From the NCBI GenBank assembly GCA_017482055.1, contig JAFUOH010000011.1, positions 1 through 64,000 on the forward strand: 64,000 nt of DNA, written 5' to 3'. This stretch comes from Clostridia bacterium. GTDB taxonomy: Bacteria; Bacillota; Clostridia; Oscillospirales; CAG-272. This document shows, in pieces, positions 1-9,341 of the stretch. The translations under genes were made by a program, and so were the position numbers. The first letter of the stretch is position 1; every line of letters starts with the position of its first letter. A model generated the notes under the pieces. It saw nothing but the letters and a program-made list of their open reading frames with translations. It had not been told where the DNA came from and did no database searches.

Positions 1-140
1 CACCCAAGCCCGACTCCCTGCTCCGTATGGCGATGCACATCAAGCCGTCAGACTCGCCCGTGGAGATTGCGGAGCAGGTACTGCCAACGTTTGAGCGAAG
101 CGGATTCACAGCCGTTGAGTGGGGCGGATGTGTGCATTGA
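1..140 (+). CDS. 3' end of a lipoprotein-family gene (paralogue of the next gene)
   Basis: The reading frame is open from base 3 to the TGA at 138-140; the 5' part lies outside the window. The 45 visible residues nearly match the last 45 residues of the protein encoded at 164-1975, and both end in the same motif EWGGCVH. The two genes are therefore tandem paralogues separated by only 23 bases. Function is unknown. The fragment carries the end of the conserved C-terminal domain described for the next gene. Confidence 0.85.
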   Translation, partial: PKPDSLLRMAMHIKPSDSPVEIAEQVLPTFERSGFTAVEWGGCVH

Positions 141-163
141 TAACACGTGAGAGGAGTCACAAA

Positions 164-1975
164 ATGAAATTTACAAACGCTTTAGCACTGATTCTCGCAG
201 GCGTCGTGCTTGCATCCTGCGCGCAGGTAAGTCCGCAGCCGACCGACGAGGCTGACACCACAGAAAGCCCTGTGCCCGATTATACTCAGCCTGAGACGAC
301 AGACACATCCGCGCCCGATACGACCGAACCTATCGCAGAGGATAGCGAGCCTGTCCCCACAACCACGGAAATCTCTCTGCAATACGAGCTTGAAGAATAC
401 AAATACATACTCACCGACTTAGGTGACATTATGGGTATCAGCAAGATCGGTGATGACGGCACCGCAGGCGATATTCTCTTCACCGCAAAGCACTTTAAGG
501 TATTTGCCGATCATCTGATCACCGATGAGGGAATATACACGGCAGATCTGTGCCGTGTCTGCACCTTCGCCGACTATTTCACGGATTTTACGATCACGGA
601 ATACATAGAAGAAACCGAAAGCTTTAGCTTTACGCTGAGGGGAACGACGCGCGGCGGTACCGAAGCATCGATAAGCCTCAAAACCTCAGGCTACCGCTGG
701 ACAGACGCATATGAGAATTACACACTGAACGGCGATACCGTTATGATTGATGTGGCAGAGCGCAAAGGCTTCTACCTGATGAACTCCTTCCGAGATTTCG
801 GTCTGCTCACCGTCAAGGGTGAGCTTGCAGAGGAGCGGCTTGCACGCTTCGGTGTGTGGACATATATTAAAAACACGGAGCTGGCAATTGACAACGGTCA
901 GATAATCACCTATAACAACGGATCCGATACCAAAATTGTCGGCGACTATCTTGTTTTACCGGGTATATTCCCAAATTATAACACCGAGGTCGTTGATTCC
1001 GAGTTCAACCTTCGCCTTGACGGCATTTCCGAGCTTGTAAGCCTCTCAGACGGCAGATATCTTGCAATGAGCAAGGGCGATAAGCCGCATTACATTCTGC
1101 TTTCCGAAAGCCTCGAACCCCTTTATGAGGATGAGCGCGAATGCCTTGATATAGGAAGCGACTATATTCTTCTGATTGACGATGACAGCATAATAAAGCT
1201 GTATTCGCCCGATAACGAGCTGTATGCCGAATTTTGTGAGTATACCGATTTTGAGATCGCATTCCGAGAGCATTCATCGGGTGAATACTTCAAGGACGGC
1301 TTGCTCGGTTGGTATTTCTTTATCACCGACTACACCGATCCCGTCGGCGACTGGCACGACTATGAGTATTATTATATTCCAAAGACGGGTGAGTCCGGAA
1401 TGTATGATCTCGGCGTAGGTTACGGTGCTATGGAAAAACCTGTTTTGTATCTCTATCCCACCGAACAAACCGACATCACCGTAACATTTGAGTATCCCGA
1501 GCGACTGACCACCGTATACCCCGCCTACAACGACGGCTGGAGCGTTACCGCTTCCCCCAACGGTACGCTGATCGACTTGCGAGGGCGCAGCTACTATGCG
1601 CTCTATTGGGAAGAAGCGGCTGATATCGACAGCTACGAAATTCACGACGGCTTCTGCGTTGCGGGGGAGGATTCGGCAGCATTTTTGGAGGAAAAGCTGG
1701 CGGCGCTGGGCTTCACCGAGCGGGAAGCGAACGAATTCATAATATACTGGCTACCGATAATGGAAGCAAATGAGTATAATATAATCAGGTTCGAGCTGAC
1801 CGATGAGCGTGAGGCGGCGAACGCGCTGAACATCACCCCGAAGCCCGATTCACTGCTGCGCATGGCGATGCACATCAAGCCGTCGGACACGCCCGTGGTG
1901 ATTGCGGAGCAGGTACTGCCGACGTTTGAGCGGAACGGCTTTGTCGCCGTCGAATGGGGCGGATGTGTGCATTGA
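164..1975 (+). CDS. Putative surface lipoprotein of unknown function
   Basis: The 603-residue protein starts at the ATG at 164, which has a GAGAGGAG ribosome binding site 8 bases upstream; an upstream in-frame GTG at 119 lies inside the previous gene and is unlikely. Residues 1-20 form a lipoprotein signal peptide with lipobox LASC. A Thr/Pro/Asp-rich linker follows (about residues 22-70), which would hold the protein off the membrane. The middle (about 80-430) has no domain I recognise. The C-terminal part (about 435-603), beginning near PVLYLYPTEQTD, resembles a conserved region I know from hypothetical lipoproteins of gut Firmicutes; this is recall, not a search. It is a tandem paralogue of the gene ending at 140. 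No enzymatic motif is visible. Confidence 0.8.
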   Translation: MKFTNALALILAGVVLASCAQVSPQPTDEADTTESPVPDYTQPETTDTSAPDTTEPIAEDSEPVPTTTEISLQYELEEYKYILTDLGDIMGISKIGDDGTAGDILFTAKHFKVFADHLITDEGIYTADLCRVCTFADYFTDFTITEYIEETESFSFTLRGTTRGGTEASISLKTSGYRWTDAYENYTLNGDTVMIDVAERKGFYLMNSFRDFGLLTVKGELAEERLARFGVWTYIKNTELAIDNGQIITYNNGSDTKIVGDYLVLPGIFPNYNTEVVDSEFNLRLDGISELVSLSDGRYLAMSKGDKPHYILLSESLEPLYEDERECLDIGSDYILLIDDDSIIKLYSPDNELYAEFCEYTDFEIAFREHSSGEYFKDGLLGWYFFITDYTDPVGDWHDYEYYYIPKTGESGMYDLGVGYGAMEKPVLYLYPTEQTDITVTFEYPERLTTVYPAYNDGWSVTASPNGTLIDLRGRSYYALYWEEAADIDSYEIHDGFCVAGEDSAAFLEEKLAALGFTEREANEFIIYWLPIMEANEYNIIRFELTDEREAANALNITPKPDSLLRMAMHIKPSDTPVVIAEQVLPTFERNGFVAVEWGGCVH

Positions 1976-1992
1976 TGCATAGCAAATCCGAA

Positions 1993-2032
1993 TGGACTGT
2001 TGCACCGATTGTGGTGCCACAGTCCATTTTTT
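1993..2032 (+). terminator. Rho-independent terminator after the lipoprotein gene
   Basis: The arms TGGACTGT and ACAGTCCA enclose an inner imperfect TGCACC/GGTGCC pairing, and the hairpin is followed by six T residues. It sits 18 bases after the stop codon of the plus-strand lipoprotein gene. Confidence 0.8.
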
Positions 2033-2041
2033 ACTAACAAA

Positions 2042-2080
2042 AATAACTGCCGTACAATGTACAGCAGTTATTTTTTGTTT
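2042..2080. terminator. Bidirectional terminator between convergent units
   Basis: The arms AATAACTGC (2042-2050) and GCAGTTATT (2064-2072) are perfect complements, with a T-rich run after them on the plus strand and T residues on the minus strand as well. It lies 3 bases after the end of the minus-strand seven-gene operon and probably terminates it. Confidence 0.75.
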
Positions 2081-2082
2081 TA

Positions 2083-3141
2083 TTAACCAACGATACCGGA
2101 ACGTTCGATACCACCGATCAGATATCTCTGCAGGAATACATACATTACAAGCAGAGGAAGCAGGATCAGCAGACCGCATGTGTTTCTGATAGCGGATTCG
2201 TACAGGTTCTGAGCCGCATACTGCGTGTCCAGAGTTGCAGGAACGCCGACGATATCAGGCATAAGGGTCATACCGGTCTTAGTGAAGAATACGGTGGTGT
2301 AGAAGTTATCCGTCCACTGCCACGAGAACGCGAACAGGAAGATGGTGATCATCATCGGCACAGAAAGCGGGAGGATGATCTGAAGGAACGTTCTGAATAC
2401 ACCCGAACCGTCGATATACGCGGACTCTTCAAGTTCGTCCGGTACACCGTGGAAGAACTGACGCATCATGAAGATGTAAAGTCCGTTCTTAAACGCCAGG
2501 CCGCCGAAGGACAGCAGTGCAAGAGGCCAGTAGGTGTTGTTCAAATTGATCGAGGAGAACGGAAGGATGCGAAGCCATTCAAACACACCGCCGCCCAGAA
2601 GATCGAAGATACCGAGAATATCGAAGTATCTGAACTTCATGAACATTGAAAGCTGAAGTGTTCTGTGAGGAATTACCATCGTAAAGATTACGAGGAAGAA
2701 GATCAGCTTGTTGCCCTTGAACTTAAACTTCGCAAGGCCATAGCCAATGAAGCAGCATACGAAGGTCTGAATAAGTCCGCAGAGCGCAGAAAGTGTGAAC
2801 GTGTTAAACAGCGCCGTAAAGTAGCCGTTTTCACTGATGATCGCCTTATAGGTATCGAGCGTCGGGTACTTCGGAATAAGCTTTACCGTTACGTCAACAA
2901 AGTCCTCTTTGCCCATGAATGAGCCGGAAATCTTTGCAAAGAACGGGAACAGGATGACATACGAAATACCGATGAGAAGAACGTAGGTAAAGATTCTTAC
3001 AACAACATTCTTAAAGAAGTTCATGTTGAGGAATCTCGCCTTGAGACGGTCTTTCAGAGGGGTTCTTTCAAACTCAACTCTGATTTTGTTTTTGCTCTCC
3101 TTCATAACGCGGGGAGCATTGGATGTTTGTTGAGAATTCAT
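2083..3141 (-). CDS. Carbohydrate ABC transporter permease (MalG type), pair 2
   Basis: The 352-residue integral membrane protein belongs to the binding-protein-dependent sugar permeases (BPD_transp_1 fold). An unusually long cytoplasmic N-terminus of about 45 residues precedes the first membrane segment (about 48-70). The EAA loop that docks the ATPase is visible near residue 240 (ESAYIDGSGVFRTFLQIILP), with the conserved Gly and the following Pro. The start has an AAGGAGG site 9 bases upstream. It is the last gene of the operon, 13 bases after its partner permease at 3155-4129. The nearest family would be MalG/UgpE/LplC-like inner-membrane halves; the substrate cannot be read from sequence. 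No ATPase gene is in the operon. Confidence 0.88.
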   Translation of the reverse strand: MNSQQTSNAPRVMKESKNKIRVEFERTPLKDRLKARFLNMNFFKNVVVRIFTYVLLIGISYVILFPFFAKISGSFMGKEDFVDVTVKLIPKYPTLDTYKAIISENGYFTALFNTFTLSALCGLIQTFVCCFIGYGLAKFKFKGNKLIFFLVIFTMVIPHRTLQLSMFMKFRYFDILGIFDLLGGGVFEWLRILPFSSINLNNTYWPLALLSFGGLAFKNGLYIFMMRQFFHGVPDELEESAYIDGSGVFRTFLQIILPLSVPMMITIFLFAFSWQWTDNFYTTVFFTKTGMTLMPDIVGVPATLDTQYAAQNLYESAIRNTCGLLILLPLLVMYVFLQRYLIGGIERSGIVG

Positions 3142-3154
3142 TAATTATCCCTCC

Positions 3155-4129
3155 TTAATCGCGTTTCTGATAGAAGACATACGCACTGAGAAGTGCCGCT
3201 ACCAAGCCGATAATGACGAGGACTATCAAGAAGTAGATCCAAGACATTGCCGAGCTTAAAACGTTACCGCCTGCCGTGTCATATACGCTTGAAATGTAAG
3301 TCATGACCGTGTTGGACTGTGATGTGAAGGAGTCGATGACCGTGTATATTGCGTTTACAAGGATCATCGGGCTTATCATCGGGAAGGTAACCTTCCAGAA
3401 GGTTTCCCAAGCACTTGCACCGTCGATCGAACAAGACTCGTAGATCGCGGGCGAGATGGACTGGAGACCTGCAAGGTAGATAAGCATCTGTACGCCTGAA
3501 CGGTTGATGATATCGTAAATGTTGTTAACCATACTTACAACATAATCAACCAGCTCGGTACCAACCTTCATGTTTTCAAACAGCCGCTCGATATCGACCG
3601 CCGAGAGGATCTCAGCTGTGGCATTCTGTCCCGAACCGTCGTTGATACCTTCCTCAGTATCGCTCATGTAATCGAGCATGGTGTTGGCCTGGTCGATCTG
3701 GTCAACGATACCGGTTGAGATAATAACGGGGATGAAGAAGATTGCACGGAACGCTGCGCGGCCCGCCATCTTCTGATTAAGAAGAACTGCGATAAAGAGC
3801 GAGAATATTACGATCGCGGGGATATCAAAGATAAGCTGCTGGATACCGGAAGTAAGGGTCTGAACGAACTTGGGGTCTACAAAGAGTGCCTCCTGGTAGT
3901 TTTCCCATCCTACGAACTCCAGCGTGTAACCGCCGCCCTGACCGATCTTAATCTTGTTGAAGCTGTACTTGATGGAGTCGATTACGATCGGCAGATAGAT
4001 GATGATAAAGCTGAGTACGAACGGAAGTACGAATACCCAACCCGCACGCGCCTTACGTGCATCGAGAGAGGCGATACGCTTACGCTTCTTTGTAGCGCCG
4101 GCCTTGGTGAGCTTTGCTTCACTATTCAT
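3155..4129 (-). CDS. Sugar ABC transporter permease (MalF type), pair 2
   Basis: The 324-residue membrane protein starts with a basic cytoplasmic tail, then a membrane segment at about 31-50. The EAA loop (YESCSIDGASAWETFWKVTF) near residue 232 is the ATPase contact. An insertion of about 50 residues around 155-205, rich in Asp, Glu and Asn, lies between two membrane segments and probably forms an extracytoplasmic loop; this is longer than usual. It pairs with the MalG-type gene 13 bases downstream to form a heterodimeric channel. It follows the DUF5696 gene by 19 bases, so it is part of the same transcript. This is the second permease pair of the operon. Confidence 0.87.
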   Translation of the reverse strand: MNSEAKLTKAGATKKRKRIASLDARKARAGWVFVLPFVLSFIIIYLPIVIDSIKYSFNKIKIGQGGGYTLEFVGWENYQEALFVDPKFVQTLTSGIQQLIFDIPAIVIFSLFIAVLLNQKMAGRAAFRAIFFIPVIISTGIVDQIDQANTMLDYMSDTEEGINDGSGQNATAEILSAVDIERLFENMKVGTELVDYVVSMVNNIYDIINRSGVQMLIYLAGLQSISPAIYESCSIDGASAWETFWKVTFPMISPMILVNAIYTVIDSFTSQSNTVMTYISSVYDTAGGNVLSSAMSWIYFLIVLVIIGLVAALLSAYVFYQKRD

Positions 4130-4148
4130 TTATTACACCTCTCTTTTC

Positions 4149-7100
4149 TTATTTAACTTCTACGAAATCAAGTGCGGCGATGGTGTAGGTTTTACCATCA
4201 TCCTCGACAGTGATCTCGAAGTTGTTGTAGTTAAGGATAAATGCTGTGCCACCTTCGTAGGTGACCTTTACAATGCGTCCGTCATCGGATGTATACTTGG
4301 TGTATACATATGCATTGGGATCGACTTCCTCTTCCTTGTTGAAGGCATCGGAAGCGCCGCCAACGGTTTTAACGGTCGAGGATGCTTCTTCACCAGCGGC
4401 AGCCTTGAGCGCTGCAAGACGATCTGCAAGCTTCTGAGCCTTGTCAGCCTTCTCGGCTGCAATTTTTTCTTCTTCTGCTGCAAGAATAGCGGCTTCCTCT
4501 GCTGCTATCTTATCAGCCTCTTCTTCCTCTGCGGAAGGAACACGCTCACCTATAAGGAACTCATGGTTAACGATCTGCTTATCCTGAAGATCGGCAAGGG
4601 CGTCGTTAAGAGTTGTATAGATGTCAATGAGCTCTTCCTGCCAGATATCGAATGCAACAGAGTAATACTTGTTGAATTCAACGTCTTCCTTCAGAAGCGA
4701 GGTGTTCTGCATTGAAAGAGTGAAGTACAGACCTGCACCGTTTTCGATTGCCTTGAGAAGCTCGTACTGAGTATCACCCGCCATGTTGATAGCACTGCCG
4801 GCAAACTCGACGCAGCCGTGGAGTACCAGACCCATAAACGGAACAGCTTCACTCGCATTGGAATAACGGCTGGAGTCAAGGGATACATCGATGATATGAT
4901 CTGCATACTGAACGGCATACATATTACCGCCGTCGATCATTACATTGCTGTAAGCGTCCTCAATGTTCGCGAGCATTTCGGTTGTGAACGCCTTGGAATC
5001 CTCGCGGTTGTAGGGCTCATCCTCATCGAAGTCGGAGTTCAAGTCAGTACCGAGAGTAGAAACCGAAATACCGTTCGGAGAGAGCTTGCTGTACTCTTTA
5101 TTAAAGTTTTCGAAGAAATAGTCATAAACCGAAGGAGAAATTGCCAGCGAGTAACCTCTCTGGAAAGACTGGAGAGTGGAATCGTAGTAACGCTTGGTGG
5201 TGTAACGGTTATCCATGGTCTTGATAAGATGCTCTTTGTTGGAAACACCGTCGAACATTTCAAACATACCGACATTTGCAAAATCGAAGTCGGGATATAC
5301 ACCGATGCTGTTTTCATTTGCATACTCTACGAATTCAGTGAATCCGTCATTTCCGCCAACTGATTTCTCAAACTTTACATGATAAGCAGAGGTGTCGTTC
5401 ATACCGCCATTGGTATAACCTGTCAGCTTGAAGTTAACATTTGTAATACCTGCTTCGGAAAGCGTGGTGTACATAGTCTTGAGGTCTTCAAAGGTAGTCA
5501 ACGGCTTAAGAACTTCAACAGGAATCGAAAGGATTCTCTCAATCGTATTCATAGCACCGAAGGATTCAATGTACAGCGGGATGCTGTCCTCGGGATCGGT
5601 GATCTCGGTGAGAATGCCTTCGTTGATGAGATAATCTCTGTACGCCTTAGCCATACCGACGTAGGAGTCCTCATAATAATCCTTGAGACCGACCGCATCT
5701 GCATTCTCTTCACTTGTCAGCATGATGTACTTAATACGATAGCTTCCGGTATACTTACGCTCGGAAACGACCGTGTATGTAGCATTGGAACCAACCGAGA
5801 TAGCTTCTGCGAGGTTGTAGGTATCCTTAGGTCTCGGATAGAATGTGGTATAAACAGTGTTGTACTTGTGAAGGTTGCCACCGTGCTCGGTACTGATCTC
5901 AGCAAGGGAGTCGCCTTCTTCGATGATCGCGACAAAGCCGGTACTGAGCTTACCTTCGGGCTTCTCATACTCGAAGCCGGAATCGATCTGATCCTGAGTA
6001 AGTGCGGGAGGATTGAAGTTTGCGGTCTCGACAATACCGTAAACAGGGAGACGCATGATCTCCTTGTTCTGACCGCCTACCTCCTGGTATGCGTAGTCCT
6101 GACCGTAGATCTTACCGGTAAGAGTAAGAGGCTTGCTGCCGATATCCTCGAAACGAACCAGTGTACCGGAGCCGTCGGGGATGAAGGTGTAGCCTTCCCA
6201 CTCGGCAGCGCCTGCACCGAACCAAGGAAGCATACTGATGTAGGTAAGCTGATATGCGCTCTCATCAAAACGGATGCCGTTTGCGGGGAGACGTACATCA
6301 AGCGTACCGTCATCGTCGAGCTTATACTCGAGCGAAAGTCTGAACAGAACCGGAGCCTTATCGGTGCCGACATAATCGGTGATAGTGTGGTCCTCTTCGA
6401 GAGTTTCATAGGTGTATTCGGGGCAGTAGGTCTTGATCCAGCCCTCGATCATGTTAAGCTCACGATCGGTAGCACCGGGGTCAAAGACGTAGATCGCCAT
6501 CTGATTACAGATCGGGAAAGCTGCGATAAGCTCGCGCTTTGCACGCTCGGTAAGGCTATCATCGTACGGATCCTGGAGAGTATAGAACGCAAGAAGTCTG
6601 TCCTTGGTACCGCCCTCGGGGATGTTCGCGAGAATGAGCTCCTCAAAGCGCTCTCTCTTGATCTGCTTCGGAACAAGCTTACGGGTCTCTTCACGACCCA
6701 TGGTATACTCAACGCGGACACCGTTCTTGATCTTCTTTACGTTGATCTGACCTCTCTGGCAAGCTTCAACGAAAGAGAACATTTCGAGCTCGGATGCGTT
6801 ATCGGTATACTTAATGATGATCTGAGAGAGAAGCTCCTGCTTTATGGATGTAGCCGAGCTGGTCTGAGAAACATCATAAGGATTTGAGAACAGTATCTGA
6901 CCGGTTTTGTTGTTTACATATGCCACTTCACCGGAAACAGGCTCAACATACAGCGCCATATCGCCTTTTTCAAGGTACTTGGTCATTGTTGCGAGCTTAT
7001 CCTCGGGAGTATCATAGGTCTGAGTCAGATAATCAATGGTAGGTGTACCGGTTTCTTCATCGATACCGGGAACCAAAGGCTCCTCGGCAGCGGTCGCCGC

Positions 7101-7181
7101 AGTGACCGGAAGTGCGGCTGTTAATATTCCCATCGTCATAACAACAGACAGGAACGCCGATAATAATCTGAATTTTTTCAT
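4149..7181 (-). CDS. DUF5696-family exported protein
   Basis: The 1010-residue protein begins with a signal peptide (residues 1-29, cleavage likely after VTAA; no lipobox). The long central part, especially about 480-850 (motifs NVNFKLTGYTNGG, GVYPDFDFANVG, TLGTDLNSDFD), matches my memory of DUF5696, a family of unknown function that looks like a TIM-barrel, glycoside-hydrolase-like fold. Residues about 900-965 form a charged Ala/Glu/Lys helix, probably a coiled coil or wall spacer, followed by a short beta-rich tail. It lies between the NHL/Yip1 gene (22 bases upstream) and the second permease pair. Enzymatic glycan processing outside the cell is a reasonable guess, but no catalytic residue can be assigned. 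Confidence 0.8.
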   Translation of the reverse strand: MKKFRLLSAFLSVVMTMGILTAALPVTAATAAEEPLVPGIDEETGTPTIDYLTQTYDTPEDKLATMTKYLEKGDMALYVEPVSGEVAYVNNKTGQILFSNPYDVSQTSSATSIKQELLSQIIIKYTDNASELEMFSFVEACQRGQINVKKIKNGVRVEYTMGREETRKLVPKQIKRERFEELILANIPEGGTKDRLLAFYTLQDPYDDSLTERAKRELIAAFPICNQMAIYVFDPGATDRELNMIEGWIKTYCPEYTYETLEEDHTITDYVGTDKAPVLFRLSLEYKLDDDGTLDVRLPANGIRFDESAYQLTYISMLPWFGAGAAEWEGYTFIPDGSGTLVRFEDIGSKPLTLTGKIYGQDYAYQEVGGQNKEIMRLPVYGIVETANFNPPALTQDQIDSGFEYEKPEGKLSTGFVAIIEEGDSLAEISTEHGGNLHKYNTVYTTFYPRPKDTYNLAEAISVGSNATYTVVSERKYTGSYRIKYIMLTSEENADAVGLKDYYEDSYVGMAKAYRDYLINEGILTEITDPEDSIPLYIESFGAMNTIERILSIPVEVLKPLTTFEDLKTMYTTLSEAGITNVNFKLTGYTNGGMNDTSAYHVKFEKSVGGNDGFTEFVEYANENSIGVYPDFDFANVGMFEMFDGVSNKEHLIKTMDNRYTTKRYYDSTLQSFQRGYSLAISPSVYDYFFENFNKEYSKLSPNGISVSTLGTDLNSDFDEDEPYNREDSKAFTTEMLANIEDAYSNVMIDGGNMYAVQYADHIIDVSLDSSRYSNASEAVPFMGLVLHGCVEFAGSAINMAGDTQYELLKAIENGAGLYFTLSMQNTSLLKEDVEFNKYYSVAFDIWQEELIDIYTTLNDALADLQDKQIVNHEFLIGERVPSAEEEEADKIAAEEAAILAAEEEKIAAEKADKAQKLADRLAALKAAAGEEASSTVKTVGGASDAFNKEEEVDPNAYVYTKYTSDDGRIVKVTYEGGTAFILNYNNFEITVEDDGKTYTIAALDFVEVK

Positions 7182-7203
7182 TACTATAACTCCTATCCTG
7201 TTA

Positions 7204-9330
7204 TTACATACGGAACGTGATCTCGGTAATGATACTGGAGATGAAGCTTACGATCTTAGCAAGCAGCGTCGAGAACAGGATACCGATAAACATGATGATC
7301 GCCATACCGATAATGGTACCGATGGATGTAAGCACGTTCTTAGAGAATGTGTAGTCGTGAGTTACCATCATACCGAAGAAGATAAGCAAACCTGCCCACA
7401 CGAAAGCGAAGGTCACAAGGAGGTTGATGATGGTCGCCTCAGATGCAAGTGCAACATTGGAAATGAGAACCGAAGGGATGATGAGGATCGGCAGCGGAAC
7501 CAGTGAATAACAGGTTGCTATAAAAATGTCCTTGAGGCTGCCTTCACCGTCGAACAGAGTGGTCAGACACCAGTTAGCGACCGACCAGAGGATTACGGGC
7601 ACCAGAACCGCGGTGATCTGTACAAAGATCGTCGAGGAGGTCTGACGAGCATCGAAGATATAGCCTGTTCCGACATCCTGATAGAAGAATGTGAGGATAG
7701 CCAGTGCCAGCCATACAAACGAAGCTCTCATAGAACCGCGCTGTTCATGCTTCAGATCCCAGAAACCGTCAAACGGATGCAGGATGAGGTGATTTGCGTA
7801 AATAAGCTCTTCCCAGAAGGTTTTTCTGCCCTTCTTGAGCTGAGTTTTCTTGTTGAGCTTTGCTGCATACTTGTTGAAGAGCACCAATGCTACAACTACA
7901 ACGATAACAAAGATCGGGATCAGGATTATGTACTTCGAGATCCAGTTCTTTCTGATCTCCTTGAAGGATTCAGAGTAGTTTTCGGTGTCATATGCGGACT
8001 TGTAATAGTCAAGAGACTCTTCATACTCAGCGCTTCTGTAAAGGCTCTTACCGATACCGATGTACGCGGTGTCGAAGTTATTGTTTCTCTTGAGGATCTC
8101 AGTCCAGTAGTTTATGGTTGTGTCGTAATTACGCTCGTTGGTATTTCTGATCGCGTCAATAAGCAGATCGCCGTACTCGGTACGTCTGAATACCGTAATA
8201 TTGTCAGCGGTCTTGTCAAGAACGAGAATGTCATTGTCGAGGTAAACGATAGCTTCAACAGACTGGATATTACCAAGCTGCTGACCCTGGTCACCGAAGA
8301 TGAACAGCAGGTTGCCGTCCTCGTCGTAGGTATAGATCTTGGAACGCTTTTCGTCGATTATTGACCAAGTGTTCTCGGGACCTATAGCCGCGTCGATGAT
8401 CTTGGAGGCACCGGTTATCTGTGCGGTGGAAAGGTTGGTAACGTTGACTTCACCGCCGGGACCGAAGAAGCCGTTACGCTTCATGATATCCGAGCCTGCG
8501 GTGTTGAGCTTCTTAACAGGAGCGTATGTGCTTTCCTTATTGGTAATAGCTGCCTGCTGAGAATTCTCGGCAATGGACGAGGTGGTTACATAGATGAAGC
8601 CATTCTCGTCGATAGTGATGTTGTTGAACTCAGTGGAAACGTACTGCTGAGAAAGTGCTCTCTGCTCTGCGGTCTGGAATCTTCTCCAGATGATCTGCAG
8701 GGGGTCGATGGTAACCTTCTGAGCACCGATGAAGCCCTGGAACACGCCGTCCTCGTTGATCGCGATGACACCCATGTAGGTGGTGGACGATACGACATAG
8801 ATACGACCGTATGCGTCAACCGCTATAGCGACCGGCTTGTAGATAGAGCCTGCAGGGAATACGTCTGCGTCCGGCTCCTCGATGACCTTGTAGAAGGTAC
8901 CGTCAAGCTCGAACATTACGATACGGTTGTTATCGGTATCGGCAACGTAAATCTTTTCCTCGGTAACAAATACGCCGGAGGGAGACTTAAGTGCGTCCGG
9001 TACACCGTTCTGGTTGATAAATTCAGCGATAGTGAACTTTAATTTGTAGTATCTGTCAAGAACTACGATACGGTTGTTAGCCGCGTCCGCAATATAAATG
9101 TTCTTGTTTCCGTCTACTACCATGTCACGGGGATCGTCAATAGCGGTCTCGAGACCCATGTATGCGGAATCGACTTGTCTGTCGGGCACATAAGCATCAG
9201 GAGACATAAGAGCGAAACCGTCAATTGAATAGGTGTAGGTGGAATACGGGGTAATAGCGCCGAGAGGCATGCATCCCAGAACAAGGATGATACATGCTGC
9301 GAGGGCAAAAATCTTTGTAAGCTGTTTCAT
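7204..9330 (-). CDS. Membrane protein: NHL propeller + TPR + Yip1 domain
   Basis: The 708-residue protein has a signal sequence (1-25; VLGC at 17-20 is close to a lipobox). Residues about 55-390 hold NHL-type repeats, for example DPRDMVVDGNKNIYIADAAN and the similar PSGVFVTEEKIYVADTDNN, which should fold as an extracytoplasmic beta-propeller. A TPR-like pair of helices (about 400-465) follows, then a membrane helix (about 478-495) and a Yip1-type multi-span domain (about 515-705). The architecture suggests a sensor or scaffold on the outer face of the membrane rather than a channel. It is 11 bases downstream of a permease gene and 22 bases upstream of DUF5696. Yip1 proteins of this layout next to DUF5696 genes are familiar to me from other Firmicutes, but their role is unknown. 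Confidence 0.78.
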   Translation of the reverse strand: MKQLTKIFALAACIILVLGCMPLGAITPYSTYTYSIDGFALMSPDAYVPDRQVDSAYMGLETAIDDPRDMVVDGNKNIYIADAANNRIVVLDRYYKLKFTIAEFINQNGVPDALKSPSGVFVTEEKIYVADTDNNRIVMFELDGTFYKVIEEPDADVFPAGSIYKPVAIAVDAYGRIYVVSSTTYMGVIAINEDGVFQGFIGAQKVTIDPLQIIWRRFQTAEQRALSQQYVSTEFNNITIDENGFIYVTTSSIAENSQQAAITNKESTYAPVKKLNTAGSDIMKRNGFFGPGGEVNVTNLSTAQITGASKIIDAAIGPENTWSIIDEKRSKIYTYDEDGNLLFIFGDQGQQLGNIQSVEAIVYLDNDILVLDKTADNITVFRRTEYGDLLIDAIRNTNERNYDTTINYWTEILKRNNNFDTAYIGIGKSLYRSAEYEESLDYYKSAYDTENYSESFKEIRKNWISKYIILIPIFVIVVVVALVLFNKYAAKLNKKTQLKKGRKTFWEELIYANHLILHPFDGFWDLKHEQRGSMRASFVWLALAILTFFYQDVGTGYIFDARQTSSTIFVQITAVLVPVILWSVANWCLTTLFDGEGSLKDIFIATCYSLVPLPILIIPSVLISNVALASEATIINLLVTFAFVWAGLLIFFGMMVTHDYTFSKNVLTSIGTIIGMAIIMFIGILFSTLLAKIVSFISSIITEITFRM

Positions 9331-9341
9331 TATTACCCTCC

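Noticed and set aside
5379..6887. Long plus-strand open frame of 502 codons
   Set aside because: It lies wholly opposite the DUF5696 gene, which has a signal peptide, ribosome binding site and domain match; it arises from codon bias on the opposite strand.
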